Below, in pieces: positions 15,858 through 24,886 of a DNA stretch of 54,975 nt. The DNA is from Bacilli bacterium. Lineage in GTDB: Bacteria > Bacillota_I > Bacilli_A > RF39 > UBA660. The stretch lies in contig JAQUYH010000004.1 of NCBI GenBank assembly GCA_028691955.1, positions 1 to 54,975 of the forward strand. The letters are read 5' to 3'. The notes under the pieces are model-generated. The model was not told the origin of the DNA. It ran no database searches and was given only the letters and a program-made list of their open reading frames with translations. The position numbers and the translations under genes are program-made. Within the stretch, counting starts at the first letter, position 1; each line of letters begins with the position of its first letter.

Positions 15858-16784
15858 TTATTCTACTCTAAAACTACTTTCATCGATAAACTCATAATTA
15901 GTTTTTAATTTTAAATCACTTACTAACTTAAATAAAGCATCATCTTTACCTTTAGCTTCTAACATAATATCAATATCAAAATTTAGATGTTTAATACTAT
16001 TAATAAATTCTATAAATTCATCTACATCTATATATTCATTATGACTTCTAAACTCATTCTTTAATTTACTTTTAGGTGTTGAATAGTGTATTTTAGGTGT
16101 TATATCCCATGTATTAAATATGTCTTCATAACTAAAATTACTAGGATTACACCTATCATGATGGATGTCTAAAACCATTGGTATATGTAATATTTTACAT
16201 ATACTTATAACATCACTCGCATCAAACACTTTATCATCATTTTCAAGAACAATAGATTCTTTTAAATATAGAGGTAATGTATTAAAATTATTAATAAATC
16301 TTTTGATAGACTCATCTTTACCTAAAGCCCCGCTACCAACATGCAATATAATAACTTTTCTTTTAATATCCATCATATCTAGTAGATTGTAGTGATATAT
16401 TAAGTTATCAATAGAATCACTTACAACACTATCATTAATACTATTTAAAATAGTAAATTGATCAGGATGAAAGTCTACTCTTAAATTATTATCTTTAATT
16501 ATTTTAGAAAGTTCTTTATAATGTTTTTTATAATTACTAGTATAATTAAAATTAACTTTAGGGTGGGTTACTAGTGGGATTAATTTAGAACTCATTCTAT
16601 AAAAATGAATGCTATTTTTTACATTGTAAAGAAGCACTTTTTTTAAAGCACTTAAATTAGATTTAATTATTCTATCTAGTTTTTCATAATTGTTATCTTT
16701 TGAAAAATTAGTATAACTATAAGTACTAGATGTAGTTAAATCTAAATTTCTACTTATCGCAACATATCCTAATCTAATTAACAT
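15858..16784 (-). CDS. uvsE: UV damage endonuclease UvsE/UVDE
   Basis: The 308-residue TIM-barrel endonuclease shows family motifs IRLGYVAISRNL at the N-terminus, YRMSSKLIPLVTHP, VDFHPDQFTILNS, ILHVGSGALGKDES, LENDDKVF, VLDIHHDRCNP and IHYSTPK. The His/Asp/Glu residues in these motifs bind the metal cluster. The enzyme nicks 5' of UV photoproducts and some other lesions. GGTGAAG precedes the ATG on the minus strand. It is divergent from the transporter gene and convergent with the retroelement reverse transcriptase. Confidence 0.94.
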   Translation of the reverse strand: MLIRLGYVAISRNLDLTTSSTYSYTNFSKDNNYEKLDRIIKSNLSALKKVLLYNVKNSIHFYRMSSKLIPLVTHPKVNFNYTSNYKKHYKELSKIIKDNNLRVDFHPDQFTILNSINDSVVSDSIDNLIYHYNLLDMMDIKRKVIILHVGSGALGKDESIKRFINNFNTLPLYLKESIVLENDDKVFDASDVISICKILHIPMVLDIHHDRCNPSNFSYEDIFNTWDITPKIHYSTPKSKLKNEFRSHNEYIDVDEFIEFINSIKHLNFDIDIMLEAKGKDDALFKLVSDLKLKTNYEFIDESSFRVE

Positions 16785-16874
16785 AACTTCACCAATATAA
16801 TTATATCAAAATAAAACAATTTGTTTACTATTTATCTTATAAATGTTATAATTTGTATAGAAAAGGGGTACTTT

Positions 16875-18008
16875 ATGAATCAAAAAGATAACGATAAATT
16901 AGATGTAAAAAAAGTAAATGAGCTTGTAAGCTTATCAAAAAAAATATTAAATATAGCCTATATATTTATAATCATTTTAGGAATATATGCTGTAACAATA
17001 CTATTTAAAGAATGGAAAATAATAGATTTCTTTAAAAATTTACTTGCTATAATATCTCCATTGTTTATCGGCTTATTAATAGCTTGGCTTTTTGAACCTG
17101 CAGTAACTTATTTTAAGAAGAAAGGTTTAAAGAAAACTACATCAGCTGCCATCGTATATGCAATATTTATTGGAATATTAGCCCTAATTTTAGGTACATT
17201 ACTTCCAATGCTATCCAATCAAATTAATGATTTTGTTAAAACTTTACCTAATGTTTTTGATAGCATTATGAATTGGATAGATGGAATATTTGATAACTTC
17301 AAAAATATTGAAGGATTTAATGTTGATAATGTAAAATCAAATGTCTTCTCAAATATAGAAGCATATAGTAATACCTTAACTTCATCACTTCCAACAATAA
17401 TAGTAAGCATTATTTCATCACTACTTTCTTGGATTGGTGTTATACTAGTTGGCTTAATTATAGGCTTTTATATTTTAATTAGCTTTGACAATATTGATGA
17501 CGTATTTGAATTTTTACCAAAACAAGCAGAAGAAGATACTAGAAATGTAATAGATGCTGTTAATAAATCATTAAGAAAATTTGTCCAAGGAGCATTAATA
17601 GACTCTACCTTAGTATTTGTAGTTAGTTCTATAGCTCTTTGGATAGTAGGACTAAAAGCCCCTCTATTATTTGGATTATTCTGTGGCATAACAAACATTA
17701 TCCCTTATGCAGGGCCTTACATTGGTGGAGCTCCAGCTGTTATTGTGGGTTTTTCTCAAAGCCCAACAACAGGTTTTTTAACACTATTAATGATTGCTAT
17801 AATTCAGTTAATTGAAGGAAACTTCTTCCAACCAATTATAATGTCTAAAACAACCAAGCTGCACCCTGTAACAATTATGATTGGCTTACTTGTGTTTGGA
17901 TACTTTTTCGGCATTATTGGAATGGTTATATCCACGCCACTCATTGCAGCTTTTAAAGCAATATTCATGTATTTTAATAACAAATATCAGTTTATAAAAA
18001 TGAACTAG
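16875..18008 (+). CDS. AI-2E family transporter
   Basis: The 377-residue membrane protein has about eight transmembrane segments with the AI-2E layout: two helices near the N-terminus (about 30-85), another at about 95-115, a soluble stretch (about 115-180) and a C-terminal bundle containing IVGLKAPLLFGLFCGITNIIPYAGPYIGGAPAVIV and the conserved GNFFQPIIMSKTTKLHPVTIMIGLLVFGYFFGIIGMVISTPL segment. Family members export AI-2 or act as Na+/H+ antiporters; the substrate here is unknown. ATG 16875 follows AAAAGGGG; the longer frame from 16821 covers the promoter region. Confidence 0.88.
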   Translation: MNQKDNDKLDVKKVNELVSLSKKILNIAYIFIIILGIYAVTILFKEWKIIDFFKNLLAIISPLFIGLLIAWLFEPAVTYFKKKGLKKTTSAAIVYAIFIGILALILGTLLPMLSNQINDFVKTLPNVFDSIMNWIDGIFDNFKNIEGFNVDNVKSNVFSNIEAYSNTLTSSLPTIIVSIISSLLSWIGVILVGLIIGFYILISFDNIDDVFEFLPKQAEEDTRNVIDAVNKSLRKFVQGALIDSTLVFVVSSIALWIVGLKAPLLFGLFCGITNIIPYAGPYIGGAPAVIVGFSQSPTTGFLTLLMIAIIQLIEGNFFQPIIMSKTTKLHPVTIMIGLLVFGYFFGIIGMVISTPLIAAFKAIFMYFNNKYQFIKMN

Positions 18009-18019
18009 GAGATGAATTT

Positions 18020-18589
18020 ATGGATTTTATTAAAAATAATCCCACTATTTACATATTATCTGGAAAAGCATCAAATGGCAAAAACTTAGCAGCTAAAATT
18101 ATTAGTAAAATATATAATGATAAACAAACAAAATCTATTAATTTAGCTTATGCCTCTTACTTAAAAGACTATGCTAAAAATGTTTTAGATTGGGATGGAT
18201 CTGAATCTACAAAACCAAGAAGCTTTTTACAACAATTAGGAGTAGATTTAATAAAAAATAAAATAGATAATAAATTTTTAATAAATAGAATGTTACAAGA
18301 CATTAATATATATTCATACTTTTATAAAATAATAACTATATCAGATGCAAGATTTATAGATGAAATAGAGACAATCAAAAGTAAATATGATAAAGTAATA
18401 GTTATTCATATTTATGGCATTGACTCAAAATCACTAACGAAAGAAGAGAGAAAGCATATTTCAGAAACAGCTTTAGATGATTATAATAAATATGATTATG
18501 AAATAGATAATTCTAAATCAATAGAAGAATTAGAAGAAAGCTTATTTCAAATAGTGAAAGAGGTGGAGCATGACAGTAATAGCAATTGA
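18020..18589 (+). CDS. P-loop protein similar to deoxynucleoside monophosphate kinase
   Basis: The 189-residue protein has an N-terminal P-loop variant, LSGKASNGKNLAAKII, in which the usual Ser/Thr after GK is Asn. Later motifs FLQQLGVDLI and SDARFIDEIE match the phage-type deoxynucleotide monophosphate kinase family, and the C-terminus ends with an acidic helix. Phosphorylation of a (deoxy)nucleoside monophosphate is inferred from family resemblance; the altered P-loop leaves activity uncertain. AGGAGATG precedes the ATG. The end overlaps cmk by 20 bp, which also suggests a nucleotide-metabolism role. Confidence 0.65.
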   Translation: MDFIKNNPTIYILSGKASNGKNLAAKIISKIYNDKQTKSINLAYASYLKDYAKNVLDWDGSESTKPRSFLQQLGVDLIKNKIDNKFLINRMLQDINIYSYFYKIITISDARFIDEIETIKSKYDKVIVIHIYGIDSKSLTKEERKHISETALDDYNKYDYEIDNSKSIEELEESLFQIVKEVEHDSNSN

Positions 18590-19226
18590 TGGCCCAGCTG
18601 GTAGTGGTAAAGGCACACTAGCTAAAGCAATATCAGAAAAATTAGGATACTTAAATATAGATACAGGAGCTACTTATAGATGTCTTGCTCTAGCTTCTAT
18701 CAGAAATAATTTAACAATTAATGATACAAAAGAATTAGTAGATTTAGCTAAAAAAATAGATATAAAACTAACTAGAGACGGTAAAGTATTTTTAGATAAT
18801 GAAGACGTTACTAAACTAATTAGAAGTAAAGAAGTAACAGCAATAGTCTCACAAATATCAAGTGCTAAAGAAATTAGAGAAGTAATGGTTGATATCCAAA
18901 GAAAGTGCTCAATGAATGATAGTGTTGTAATAGAAGGAAGAGATATAACAACCGTAGTTTTTCCTGATGCAACATATAAATTTTATTTAGATGCTTCACT
19001 AGAAGAAAGAGCAAATAGAAGATTTCAAGAGAATAAACAAAAAAATATTGATATGACTTATGATGAAATATATGAAAACATTAAAATGCGTGATTACAAT
19101 GACATGCATAAAGAAGTAGGCTCACTAATGAGAACTGATGATCAAATATATATAGATTCAACTAACATGACTATAGAAGAAGTTATCAATATGGTTTTAA
19201 ATATAGTAAGGAATGATGACAAATGA
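18570..19226 (+). CDS. cmk: Cytidylate kinase
   Basis: The 218-residue enzyme phosphorylates CMP and dCMP. It shows the P-loop IDGPAGSGKGTLAK, LNIDTGATYR, the conserved IEGRDITTVVFPDA substrate segment, and KFYLDASLEERANRRFQE in the lid. The start lies within the preceding gene, with AAAGAGGTGG just upstream, and the end overlaps alaS by 4 bp (ATGA), so the three genes form one operon. Confidence 0.96.
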   Translation: MTVIAIDGPAGSGKGTLAKAISEKLGYLNIDTGATYRCLALASIRNNLTINDTKELVDLAKKIDIKLTRDGKVFLDNEDVTKLIRSKEVTAIVSQISSAKEIREVMVDIQRKCSMNDSVVIEGRDITTVVFPDATYKFYLDASLEERANRRFQENKQKNIDMTYDEIYENIKMRDYNDMHKEVGSLMRTDDQIYIDSTNMTIEEVINMVLNIVRNDDK

Positions 19227-20974
19227 ATTTAAAAGATTTATACATAAACTATTTTATAAGTAAAGGGCATAAACAAATACCTTCAGCTCCAGTAGTACCA
19301 GAAAATGATCCTTCGGTATTATTTAATACAGCAGGAATGCAACCTTTAATTCCATATTTAATGGGTAAACCACATCCATATGGAACAAGATTATGCGACT
19401 ATCAAAAGTGCATAAGAACTAATGACTTAGAATCTATTGGTGATAAAACACATCACACATTCTTTGAAATGCTAGGTAACTGGTCACTAGGAGATTATTT
19501 CAAAGAAGAAAGTATTGGCTTTAGTTTTGAATTTTTAACTAAAGTATTAAATATCCCAATTAACAAATTAGCTGTAACAGTATTTATGGGAGATGAAGAT
19601 ATTCCAAGAGATGACGTTTCAGCTAATGCTTGGATGAAATTAGGAATTCCAAAAGAAAGAATAGCTTTTTTAGGAAAAGAAGACAATTTCTGGATAGCAG
19701 GAGAATCAGGACCATGTGGTGGGGATACGGAGATATTCTACTTTAGAAGTAATGATGAGATTCCTGAAAAATTTGATCCAACAGATGATAGATGGGTTGA
19801 AATATGGAATAATGTCTTCATGGAATTCTTTAAAGATACTGATGGCAAAGTAACTGTTTTACCTAAAAAGAATGTTGATACAGGAATGGGCTTAGAAAGA
19901 GTAGTTGCTGTATTAGAAGGAGTAGACGATAACTACAAAGCAAGTATTTGGTCCAATATAATTAAAACAATAGAAGAAATTTCTAATAAAAAGTATTTAG
20001 GTAATGAGAAATCAATGCGTATTATTGCTGATCATATAAGAACTGCCGTATTTATAAGTGCTGACAAATCAGGAATAAAACCATCAAATACAGATCAAGG
20101 TTATATTTTAAGAAGACTAATTAGAAGAGCTATAAGACATGCTAAAAAATTAGATATTGATATATCTTCTGATTGGGAAGAACTAATTGCATTAGCAATT
20201 ATTAGCCAGTATGAAGAATACTATGAAGAAATAAAAGAAAATAAAGATATTGTTTTAGAAGTATTAAGAAATGAAAAAAACAAATTTAATAGAACTTTAG
20301 AAAAAGGTTTGAAAGAATTTGAAAAAATAATATCCAATTTAGATAATAATAAACTAAATAAAGATTTAGCTTTTAAACTATATGATACATATGGATTTCC
20401 TATAGAACTAACAGTAGAATTAGCTAGCGAAAAAGGAATTATAGTAGATACTGAGGGTTTTAAAGAGAAATTTAAAGCTCATCAAGAACTATCAAGAGCA
20501 GGATCAACTGGTAAATTTAAAGGTGGCTTAGCAACAAATGGAGATATGGAAGTAAAATACCATACAACAACGCACTTATTAAATGCTGCTTTAAAACAAG
20601 TGATTAATAAAGATGTTCATCAAAAAGGAAGTAACATCACTAGTGAAAGAATGCGTTTTGACTTTTCTTGTGATCACAAATTAAGTGAAGAAGAAATTAG
20701 AAAAGCAGAAGAATTAGTAAACATTTGGATTAAAGAAGAAATACCTGTTACAATGACAGAAATGAATAAAGAAGAAGCCATTGCTTCAGGTGCAGAATGT
20801 ATGTTTATTGAAAAATATCCAGATATTGTTTCCGTTTATACAATAGGCAATGTTTCAAAAGAATTATGTGGCGGACCGCATGTATCTAATACAAAAGAAT
20901 TAGGAACATTTAAAATTGTTAAAGAAGAAGCAAGTAGTGCAGGAGTTAGAAGAATAAAAGCCGTATTAAATTAG
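19223..20974 (+). CDS. alaS: Alanyl-tRNA synthetase, short form lacking the C-terminal domain
   Basis: The 583-residue protein contains the catalytic core (FISKGHKQIPSAPVVP, FNTAGMQPLIPYLMG, FFEMLGNWSLGDYFK, GGDTEIFYF, DTGMGLERVVAVLEG), the tRNA-recognition region with QGYILRRLIRRAIRHAK, and an editing domain with HTTTHLLNA (about 446-454) and CGGPHVSNT (about 548-556), the zinc ligands of the HxxxH/CxxxH site. It ends right after the editing domain with SSAGVRRIKAVLN. Typical bacterial AlaRS (about 870 residues) continues with a coiled coil and the C-Ala domain, which are absent. A terminator overlapping the stop shows this is the natural end and not a window artefact. Confidence 0.95.
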   Translation: MNLKDLYINYFISKGHKQIPSAPVVPENDPSVLFNTAGMQPLIPYLMGKPHPYGTRLCDYQKCIRTNDLESIGDKTHHTFFEMLGNWSLGDYFKEESIGFSFEFLTKVLNIPINKLAVTVFMGDEDIPRDDVSANAWMKLGIPKERIAFLGKEDNFWIAGESGPCGGDTEIFYFRSNDEIPEKFDPTDDRWVEIWNNVFMEFFKDTDGKVTVLPKKNVDTGMGLERVVAVLEGVDDNYKASIWSNIIKTIEEISNKKYLGNEKSMRIIADHIRTAVFISADKSGIKPSNTDQGYILRRLIRRAIRHAKKLDIDISSDWEELIALAIISQYEEYYEEIKENKDIVLEVLRNEKNKFNRTLEKGLKEFEKIISNLDNNKLNKDLAFKLYDTYGFPIELTVELASEKGIIVDTEGFKEKFKAHQELSRAGSTGKFKGGLATNGDMEVKYHTTTHLLNAALKQVINKDVHQKGSNITSERMRFDFSCDHKLSEEEIRKAEELVNIWIKEEIPVTMTEMNKEEAIASGAECMFIEKYPDIVSVYTIGNVSKELCGGPHVSNTKELGTFKIVKEEASSAGVRRIKAVLN

Positions 20975-20997
20975 AATATGAAAATATTCTTTTTTTT
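20973..20997 (+). terminator. Terminator overlapping the alaS stop codon
   Basis: AGAATAT (20973-20979) and ATATTCT (20984-20990) enclose a GAAA tetraloop and are followed by seven further T's. The left arm starts inside the TAG stop. Confidence 0.85.
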
Positions 20998-21058
20998 AAC
21001 TTTGTTTTTTCATACAATTTACACATAATAGTTTTAATATATTTAAAAGGGAGAAAAT

Positions 21059-21985
21059 ATGTTGAAATTATTTAAAAAAAAATATATATTTGGAATTACA
21101 TACGGTATATTACTAGTTGGTTTTACCGTATTTGTTTTGTGTGACACTTTTTTTATTCCAAAGATTGGTGTTGTAGTTGAAAGTAATAGTACAATAACGG
21201 ATAATACAAATGATGAAGAAACTACTAGTGATGAAATTACAGAAGAAACGGAGGAAACAGTTATAACAGATACCTCATACACCGATTCTAATATAAGCAT
21301 TAATATAAATACCATTAGAGAATATGACACTGATATTTACGTTGTAGATATTACTTTATCTAGCATTGATTATTTAAAGACCTCTTTTGCAAGTAATATT
21401 TACGGAAGAAACATAACAGCTACAACCTCTTCAATAGCTGAATCTAATAATGCTATTTTAGCCATTAATGGGGACTATTACGGGTTTAGAACAAAAGGCT
21501 TTGTTTTAAGAAATGGTGTTATTTATAGATCAACATCATATGGAAATGATAATTTAGTCATATACGATGATGGAAGTTTTGGGATTGCCAGTGAAGATAC
21601 TGATAATCTAAGCGATTTATTAAGCAATGGAGCTTTACAAGTGTTTTCATTTGGACCAGCCTTAATAAATGATGGTGAAATTGTAGTAGATGCTAATACG
21701 GAAGTAGATATGGCTAAATCCAGTAATCCTCGTACAGCAATAGGTATGATAGACCCATTACACTATGTAATAATTGTTTCAGATGGAAGAACATCATTAA
21801 GTGAAGGTTTAACCCTTTTTGAGCTAGCTGAAATATTTGATTCTCTAGGTTGTACTGTTGCTTACAATTTAGATGGAGGAGGATCATCTACACTATATTT
21901 TAATGGGAATATTATTAATAATCCGACTGATGGCAATTCATCAGGAGAAAGAAAGGTAAGTGATATTATATATGTTGGATATTAA
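21059..21985 (+). CDS. Membrane-anchored phosphodiester glycosidase (NAGPA family)
   Basis: The 308-residue protein has one N-terminal membrane segment (about 10-30), an acidic Thr/Glu-rich spacer (about 43-70) and an extracellular phosphodiester glycosidase domain. Diagnostic motifs are AINGDYYGFRTKGFVLRNG, SNPRTAIGM and AYNLDGGGSSTLYFNG followed by NNPTDGNSSGERKVSDII. The family removes GlcNAc from phosphodiester-linked glycans; in Firmicutes it is associated with envelope or exopolysaccharide metabolism. Its ATG follows GGGAGAA. The 3' end overlaps the next membrane protein gene. Confidence 0.88.
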   Translation: MLKLFKKKYIFGITYGILLVGFTVFVLCDTFFIPKIGVVVESNSTITDNTNDEETTSDEITEETEETVITDTSYTDSNISININTIREYDTDIYVVDITLSSIDYLKTSFASNIYGRNITATTSSIAESNNAILAINGDYYGFRTKGFVLRNGVIYRSTSYGNDNLVIYDDGSFGIASEDTDNLSDLLSNGALQVFSFGPALINDGEIVVDANTEVDMAKSSNPRTAIGMIDPLHYVIIVSDGRTSLSEGLTLFELAEIFDSLGCTVAYNLDGGGSSTLYFNGNIINNPTDGNSSGERKVSDIIYVGY

Positions 21986-22355
21986 AAAAAGAAATAAAAA
22001 AACTTTTATTGTTTATTTAATTACATCTGTTATATTTTACATAATAGTTCAACTTTATTACCAACACTCACATAATGTTACTTCTGTTTACATGACTTAC
22101 TTCTATTTAACACCACTATTAGGCATGACTACATTTTTAATATTAATAAAAACAAAGAAGCCAAGTAGAATATCTTATAACCTATATAATGCATCTATTT
22201 TTACATTCGCTTTAGGCTTTTTAACTAGAGGAATTATAGAAATAGCAGGGACCGAATCAGGATTAATATATATTTTTAATTTAGTAGGATTTATTTCTTT
22301 ATTATTAAGTATTGTAACAATAAAAAGTTTGACTTTTAAAAACAAAGTGCTATAA
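21972..22355 (+). CDS. Small integral membrane protein, function unknown
   Basis: The 127-residue product has four hydrophobic segments (about 10-32, 42-58, 68-86, 98-118) and basic loops. I do not recognise the family. ATG 21972 is preferred over GTG 21960 because AAAGGTAAG lies just upstream of it. It overlaps the glycosidase gene by 14 bp, implying co-translation. Its TAA stop is part of the -10 box of the downstream T-box transcript. Confidence 0.65.
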   Translation: MLDIKKRNKKTFIVYLITSVIFYIIVQLYYQHSHNVTSVYMTYFYLTPLLGMTTFLILIKTKKPSRISYNLYNASIFTFALGFLTRGIIEIAGTESGLIYIFNLVGFISLLLSIVTIKSLTFKNKVL

Positions 22356-22356
22356 T
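22329..22356 (+). promoter_or_regulatory. Strong promoter of the T-box/dut/thrS unit
   Basis: TTGACT (22329-22334) and TATAAT (22351-22356) are 16 bp apart, with TGC just before the -10 (extended -10). It lies inside the end of the upstream reading frame, whose stop codon is contained in the -10 hexamer. Confidence 0.85.
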
Positions 22357-22362
22357 TAAATA

Positions 22363-22560
22363 CGTAAAGCGAAGATATAGGACAAGATTATTAATATTTA
22401 TTTATAGAAAGTTATTGTTTGATGGAAAATAACAATAAAAATAATAATTACTACCTATTAGTTGAATTTAATAAATTTCCGGGTAAAACCGTTATCAAAA
22501 TTAAGTACAATATTGGATGGTACCGCGTTTTAACGCTCCTTTAAAAAGGAGTGTTTTTTT
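22363..22560 (+). promoter_or_regulatory. T-box leader, threonine-specific
   Basis: The leader carries AGCGAAGATA near the 5' end, a GATGG distal loop, CCGTTATC in stem III and the T-box core TGGATGGTACCGCG (22514-22527). A terminator stem AACGCTCCTT/AAGGAGTGTT (22532-22541, 22546-22555) and T run follow. ATAGG (22377-22381) can pair with CCTAT (22454-22458), which places ACT (22450-22452), followed by a conserved purine, in the specifier position; ACT is a Thr codon. Uncharged tRNA-Thr binding should favour the antiterminator and expression of dut and thrS. Confidence 0.92.
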
Positions 22561-22576
22561 ATTAGAAAGGAATAAT

Positions 22577-23056
22577 ATGAGAAAATTTGAAAAAATAACA
22601 TTTGATCAATTTAAAAAAGATATAAACGATAATTTAGATTTATATAATGAATTCAAATTGCCTAAAAGAGCAACTAAACATAGTGCTGGATATGACATAT
22701 ATAGTTTATTTGATTTTACATTAAAGCCAAATGAAATTATAAAAATACCAACCGGCATAAAAGTAGCAATGAACGAAAATGAAATGCTAATGCTAGTAGT
22801 AAGAGGAAGTCAAGGGTTTAAATATAATGTCAGATTATGTAATCAAGTAGGTATATTTGAAAGCGATTATTACAACAATGAAACCAATGAAGGACATGCA
22901 TGGGTAAGACTTCAAAACCACGGCGATAAAGATTATGTTGTTAAAAAGGGTGATGCTATATGTCAAGCCATATTTACAAACTTTTTAACAGTTGATGATG
23001 AAGAAGAAATAGATTATATAAGAAAGGGTGGATTTGGATCCACAAATGGTAATTAA
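22577..23056 (+). CDS. dut: dUTP diphosphatase (trimeric dUTPase family)
   Basis: The 159-residue protein has the five dUTPase motifs: AGYDIYS (motif 1), VVRGSQG (2), NQVGIFESDYYNNETNEGHAW (3), GDAICQAIF (4) and the C-terminal RKGGFGSTN (5), which closes over the substrate. It hydrolyses dUTP to dUMP, keeping uracil out of DNA and supplying thymidylate synthesis. ATG 22577 is preceded by AGAAAGGA; the longer frame from 22517 would overlap the T-box terminator. It is the first gene behind the threonine T-box and ends 1 bp before thrS. Confidence 0.88.
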   Translation: MRKFEKITFDQFKKDINDNLDLYNEFKLPKRATKHSAGYDIYSLFDFTLKPNEIIKIPTGIKVAMNENEMLMLVVRGSQGFKYNVRLCNQVGIFESDYYNNETNEGHAWVRLQNHGDKDYVVKKGDAICQAIFTNFLTVDDEEEIDYIRKGGFGSTNGN

Positions 23057-23057
23057 A

Positions 23058-24794
23058 ATGAATATAAAAGAAAATGAAAAATTAAACATATTAAATCATA
23101 GTTGCGCACATTTATTAGCTCACGCTATAAAGCATTTATATCCTAAAGCTTTGTTTTGGGTAGGCCCAGTAATAGAAGATGGCTTTTATTACGATATAGA
23201 TTTAGGAGCAGATGTATTAACAGAAGATGATTTAGAAAAAATAGAAAAAGAAATGAAAAAAATTTCTAAAGATAATAAGTTAATTAAAAGAAAAGAATTA
23301 TCAAAAAAAGAAGCTTTAGAATTATTTAAAGATGATCCATATAAAATAGATTTAATAAGTAGAATGGATGAAAACGAAACAGTAATATCAGCTTATGAAC
23401 AAGAAGACTTTATTGATTTATGTAGAGGACCTCACGTAAATAGTACTAAAGAATTAAAATACTTTAAATTGCTTAAAGTAAGTGGTGCTTATTGGAAAGG
23501 TGACGCTAAAAATAAAATGCTTCAAAGAATATATGGTATATGTTTTGAAACAGAAGAAGATTTAAATAAATATTTAGAATTTTTAGAAGAAGCTAAAAGA
23601 AGAGATCATAAAAAGCTAGGCAAAGAATTAGATTTATTCATGATTAGTGAATATGGTCCAGGATTTCCATTCTTTTTACCAAAAGGAATGATTATTAGAA
23701 ACATTCTAGAAAACTTTTGGTATGAAGAGCATACTAAGGAAGGATATGAATTTATTAAAACTCCTATTATGTTAAATAAAGAATTATGGGAGCTATCAGG
23801 GCATTGGTACAATTATAGAGAAAATATGTATACTAGTGAAATTGACGATAAAGTATTTGCTATTAAACCAATGAACTGTCCAGGAGGAATGTTAGTTTAT
23901 AAAAATTCACTCCACTCATATAAAGAATTACCTATGAGAGTAGGAGAGCTTGGCCTTGTGCACCGTCATGAAGCAAGTGGTGCTTTAAATGGACTATTTA
24001 GAGTTAGAACTTTTACGCAAGATGATGCTCATATCTTTATGACTGAAGATCAAATTGAAAGTGAAGTAGTTAGATTAATTAACTTTATAGATAGAATTTA
24101 TAGTGTGTTTGGGCTAACTTATAATATTGAACTTTCAACTAGGCCAGAAGAAAAATATATAGGCGATATTGCTATATGGGATAAATCAGAAAAAGCACTA
24201 GAAGAAGCTTGCCATAAATCAGGACATGATTGCAAAATTAATCCAGGAGATGGTGCTTTCTATGGACCAAAACTAGATTTTCATATAAAAGACTCTTTAG
24301 GAAGGGTATGGCAATGTGGTACAATTCAACTAGATATGAATTTACCTGAAAGATTTGATTTAACTTATGTAGATGCAGATGGCTCTAAAAAAAGACCAGT
24401 TATGCTACACAGAGTAATATATGGATCTGTTGAAAGATTTATTGGAATTTTAATTGAACACTATGCCGGGGCTTTTCCAACTTGGCTTGCTCCAGTTCAA
24501 ATCAATGTTATTCCTGTAAACAATCAATATCACTTATCTTATGCTGAAGAAATTAAAAAATTACTAATTGATAATAAATTTAGAGTAGAACTAGATGATA
24601 GAGAAGAAAAACTAAGCTATAAGATGAGAGAAAGTCAAACTAAAAAAATTCCTTATACTATTATTATAGGTGATAAGGAAAAAGAAAATAGAACTATTAG
24701 TTTTAGACATTATGGAAGTAATGATACTATAACTTTAGGCATAGATGATTTTATTCAAATGATGAAGTATACTGTTAGTAATAAAGAAAGATAA
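23058..24794 (+). CDS. thrS: Threonyl-tRNA synthetase without TGS domain
   Basis: The 578-residue enzyme starts directly with the editing domain, MNIKENEKLNILNHSCAHLL, carrying the HxxxH zinc site, and so lacks the N-terminal TGS domain (about 60 residues) of most bacterial ThrRS. The class II core follows: FPFFLPKGMIIRN, MNCPGGMLVYKNSLHSYKELP (zinc Cys), RHEASGALNGLFRVRTFTQDDAH, and motif 3 GSVERFIGILIEHYAG, then the anticodon-binding domain (about 470-578). ATG 23058 is chosen because it lies just after the dut stop; upstream in-frame GTG 23028 would overlap dut by 29 bp. No strong ribosome site is visible, so translation may be coupled to dut. Confidence 0.94.
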   Translation: MNIKENEKLNILNHSCAHLLAHAIKHLYPKALFWVGPVIEDGFYYDIDLGADVLTEDDLEKIEKEMKKISKDNKLIKRKELSKKEALELFKDDPYKIDLISRMDENETVISAYEQEDFIDLCRGPHVNSTKELKYFKLLKVSGAYWKGDAKNKMLQRIYGICFETEEDLNKYLEFLEEAKRRDHKKLGKELDLFMISEYGPGFPFFLPKGMIIRNILENFWYEEHTKEGYEFIKTPIMLNKELWELSGHWYNYRENMYTSEIDDKVFAIKPMNCPGGMLVYKNSLHSYKELPMRVGELGLVHRHEASGALNGLFRVRTFTQDDAHIFMTEDQIESEVVRLINFIDRIYSVFGLTYNIELSTRPEEKYIGDIAIWDKSEKALEEACHKSGHDCKINPGDGAFYGPKLDFHIKDSLGRVWQCGTIQLDMNLPERFDLTYVDADGSKKRPVMLHRVIYGSVERFIGILIEHYAGAFPTWLAPVQINVIPVNNQYHLSYAEEIKKLLIDNKFRVELDDREEKLSYKMRESQTKKIPYTIIIGDKEKENRTISFRHYGSNDTITLGIDDFIQMMKYTVSNKER

Positions 24795-24816
24795 TTAAAG
24801 AAAATTATCTTTTTTA
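24787..24816 (+). terminator. Terminator overlapping the thrS stop codon
   Basis: AAAGATAATT (24787-24796) pairs with AATTATCTTT (24803-24812), followed by T's. The TAA stop lies in the left arm. Confidence 0.82.
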
Positions 24817-24886
24817 TATTGATTAAAAATTTATATAATCTATGTTATAATCTTTATAAGACAGTCATGCTAAGGGAGTGAAAAAA

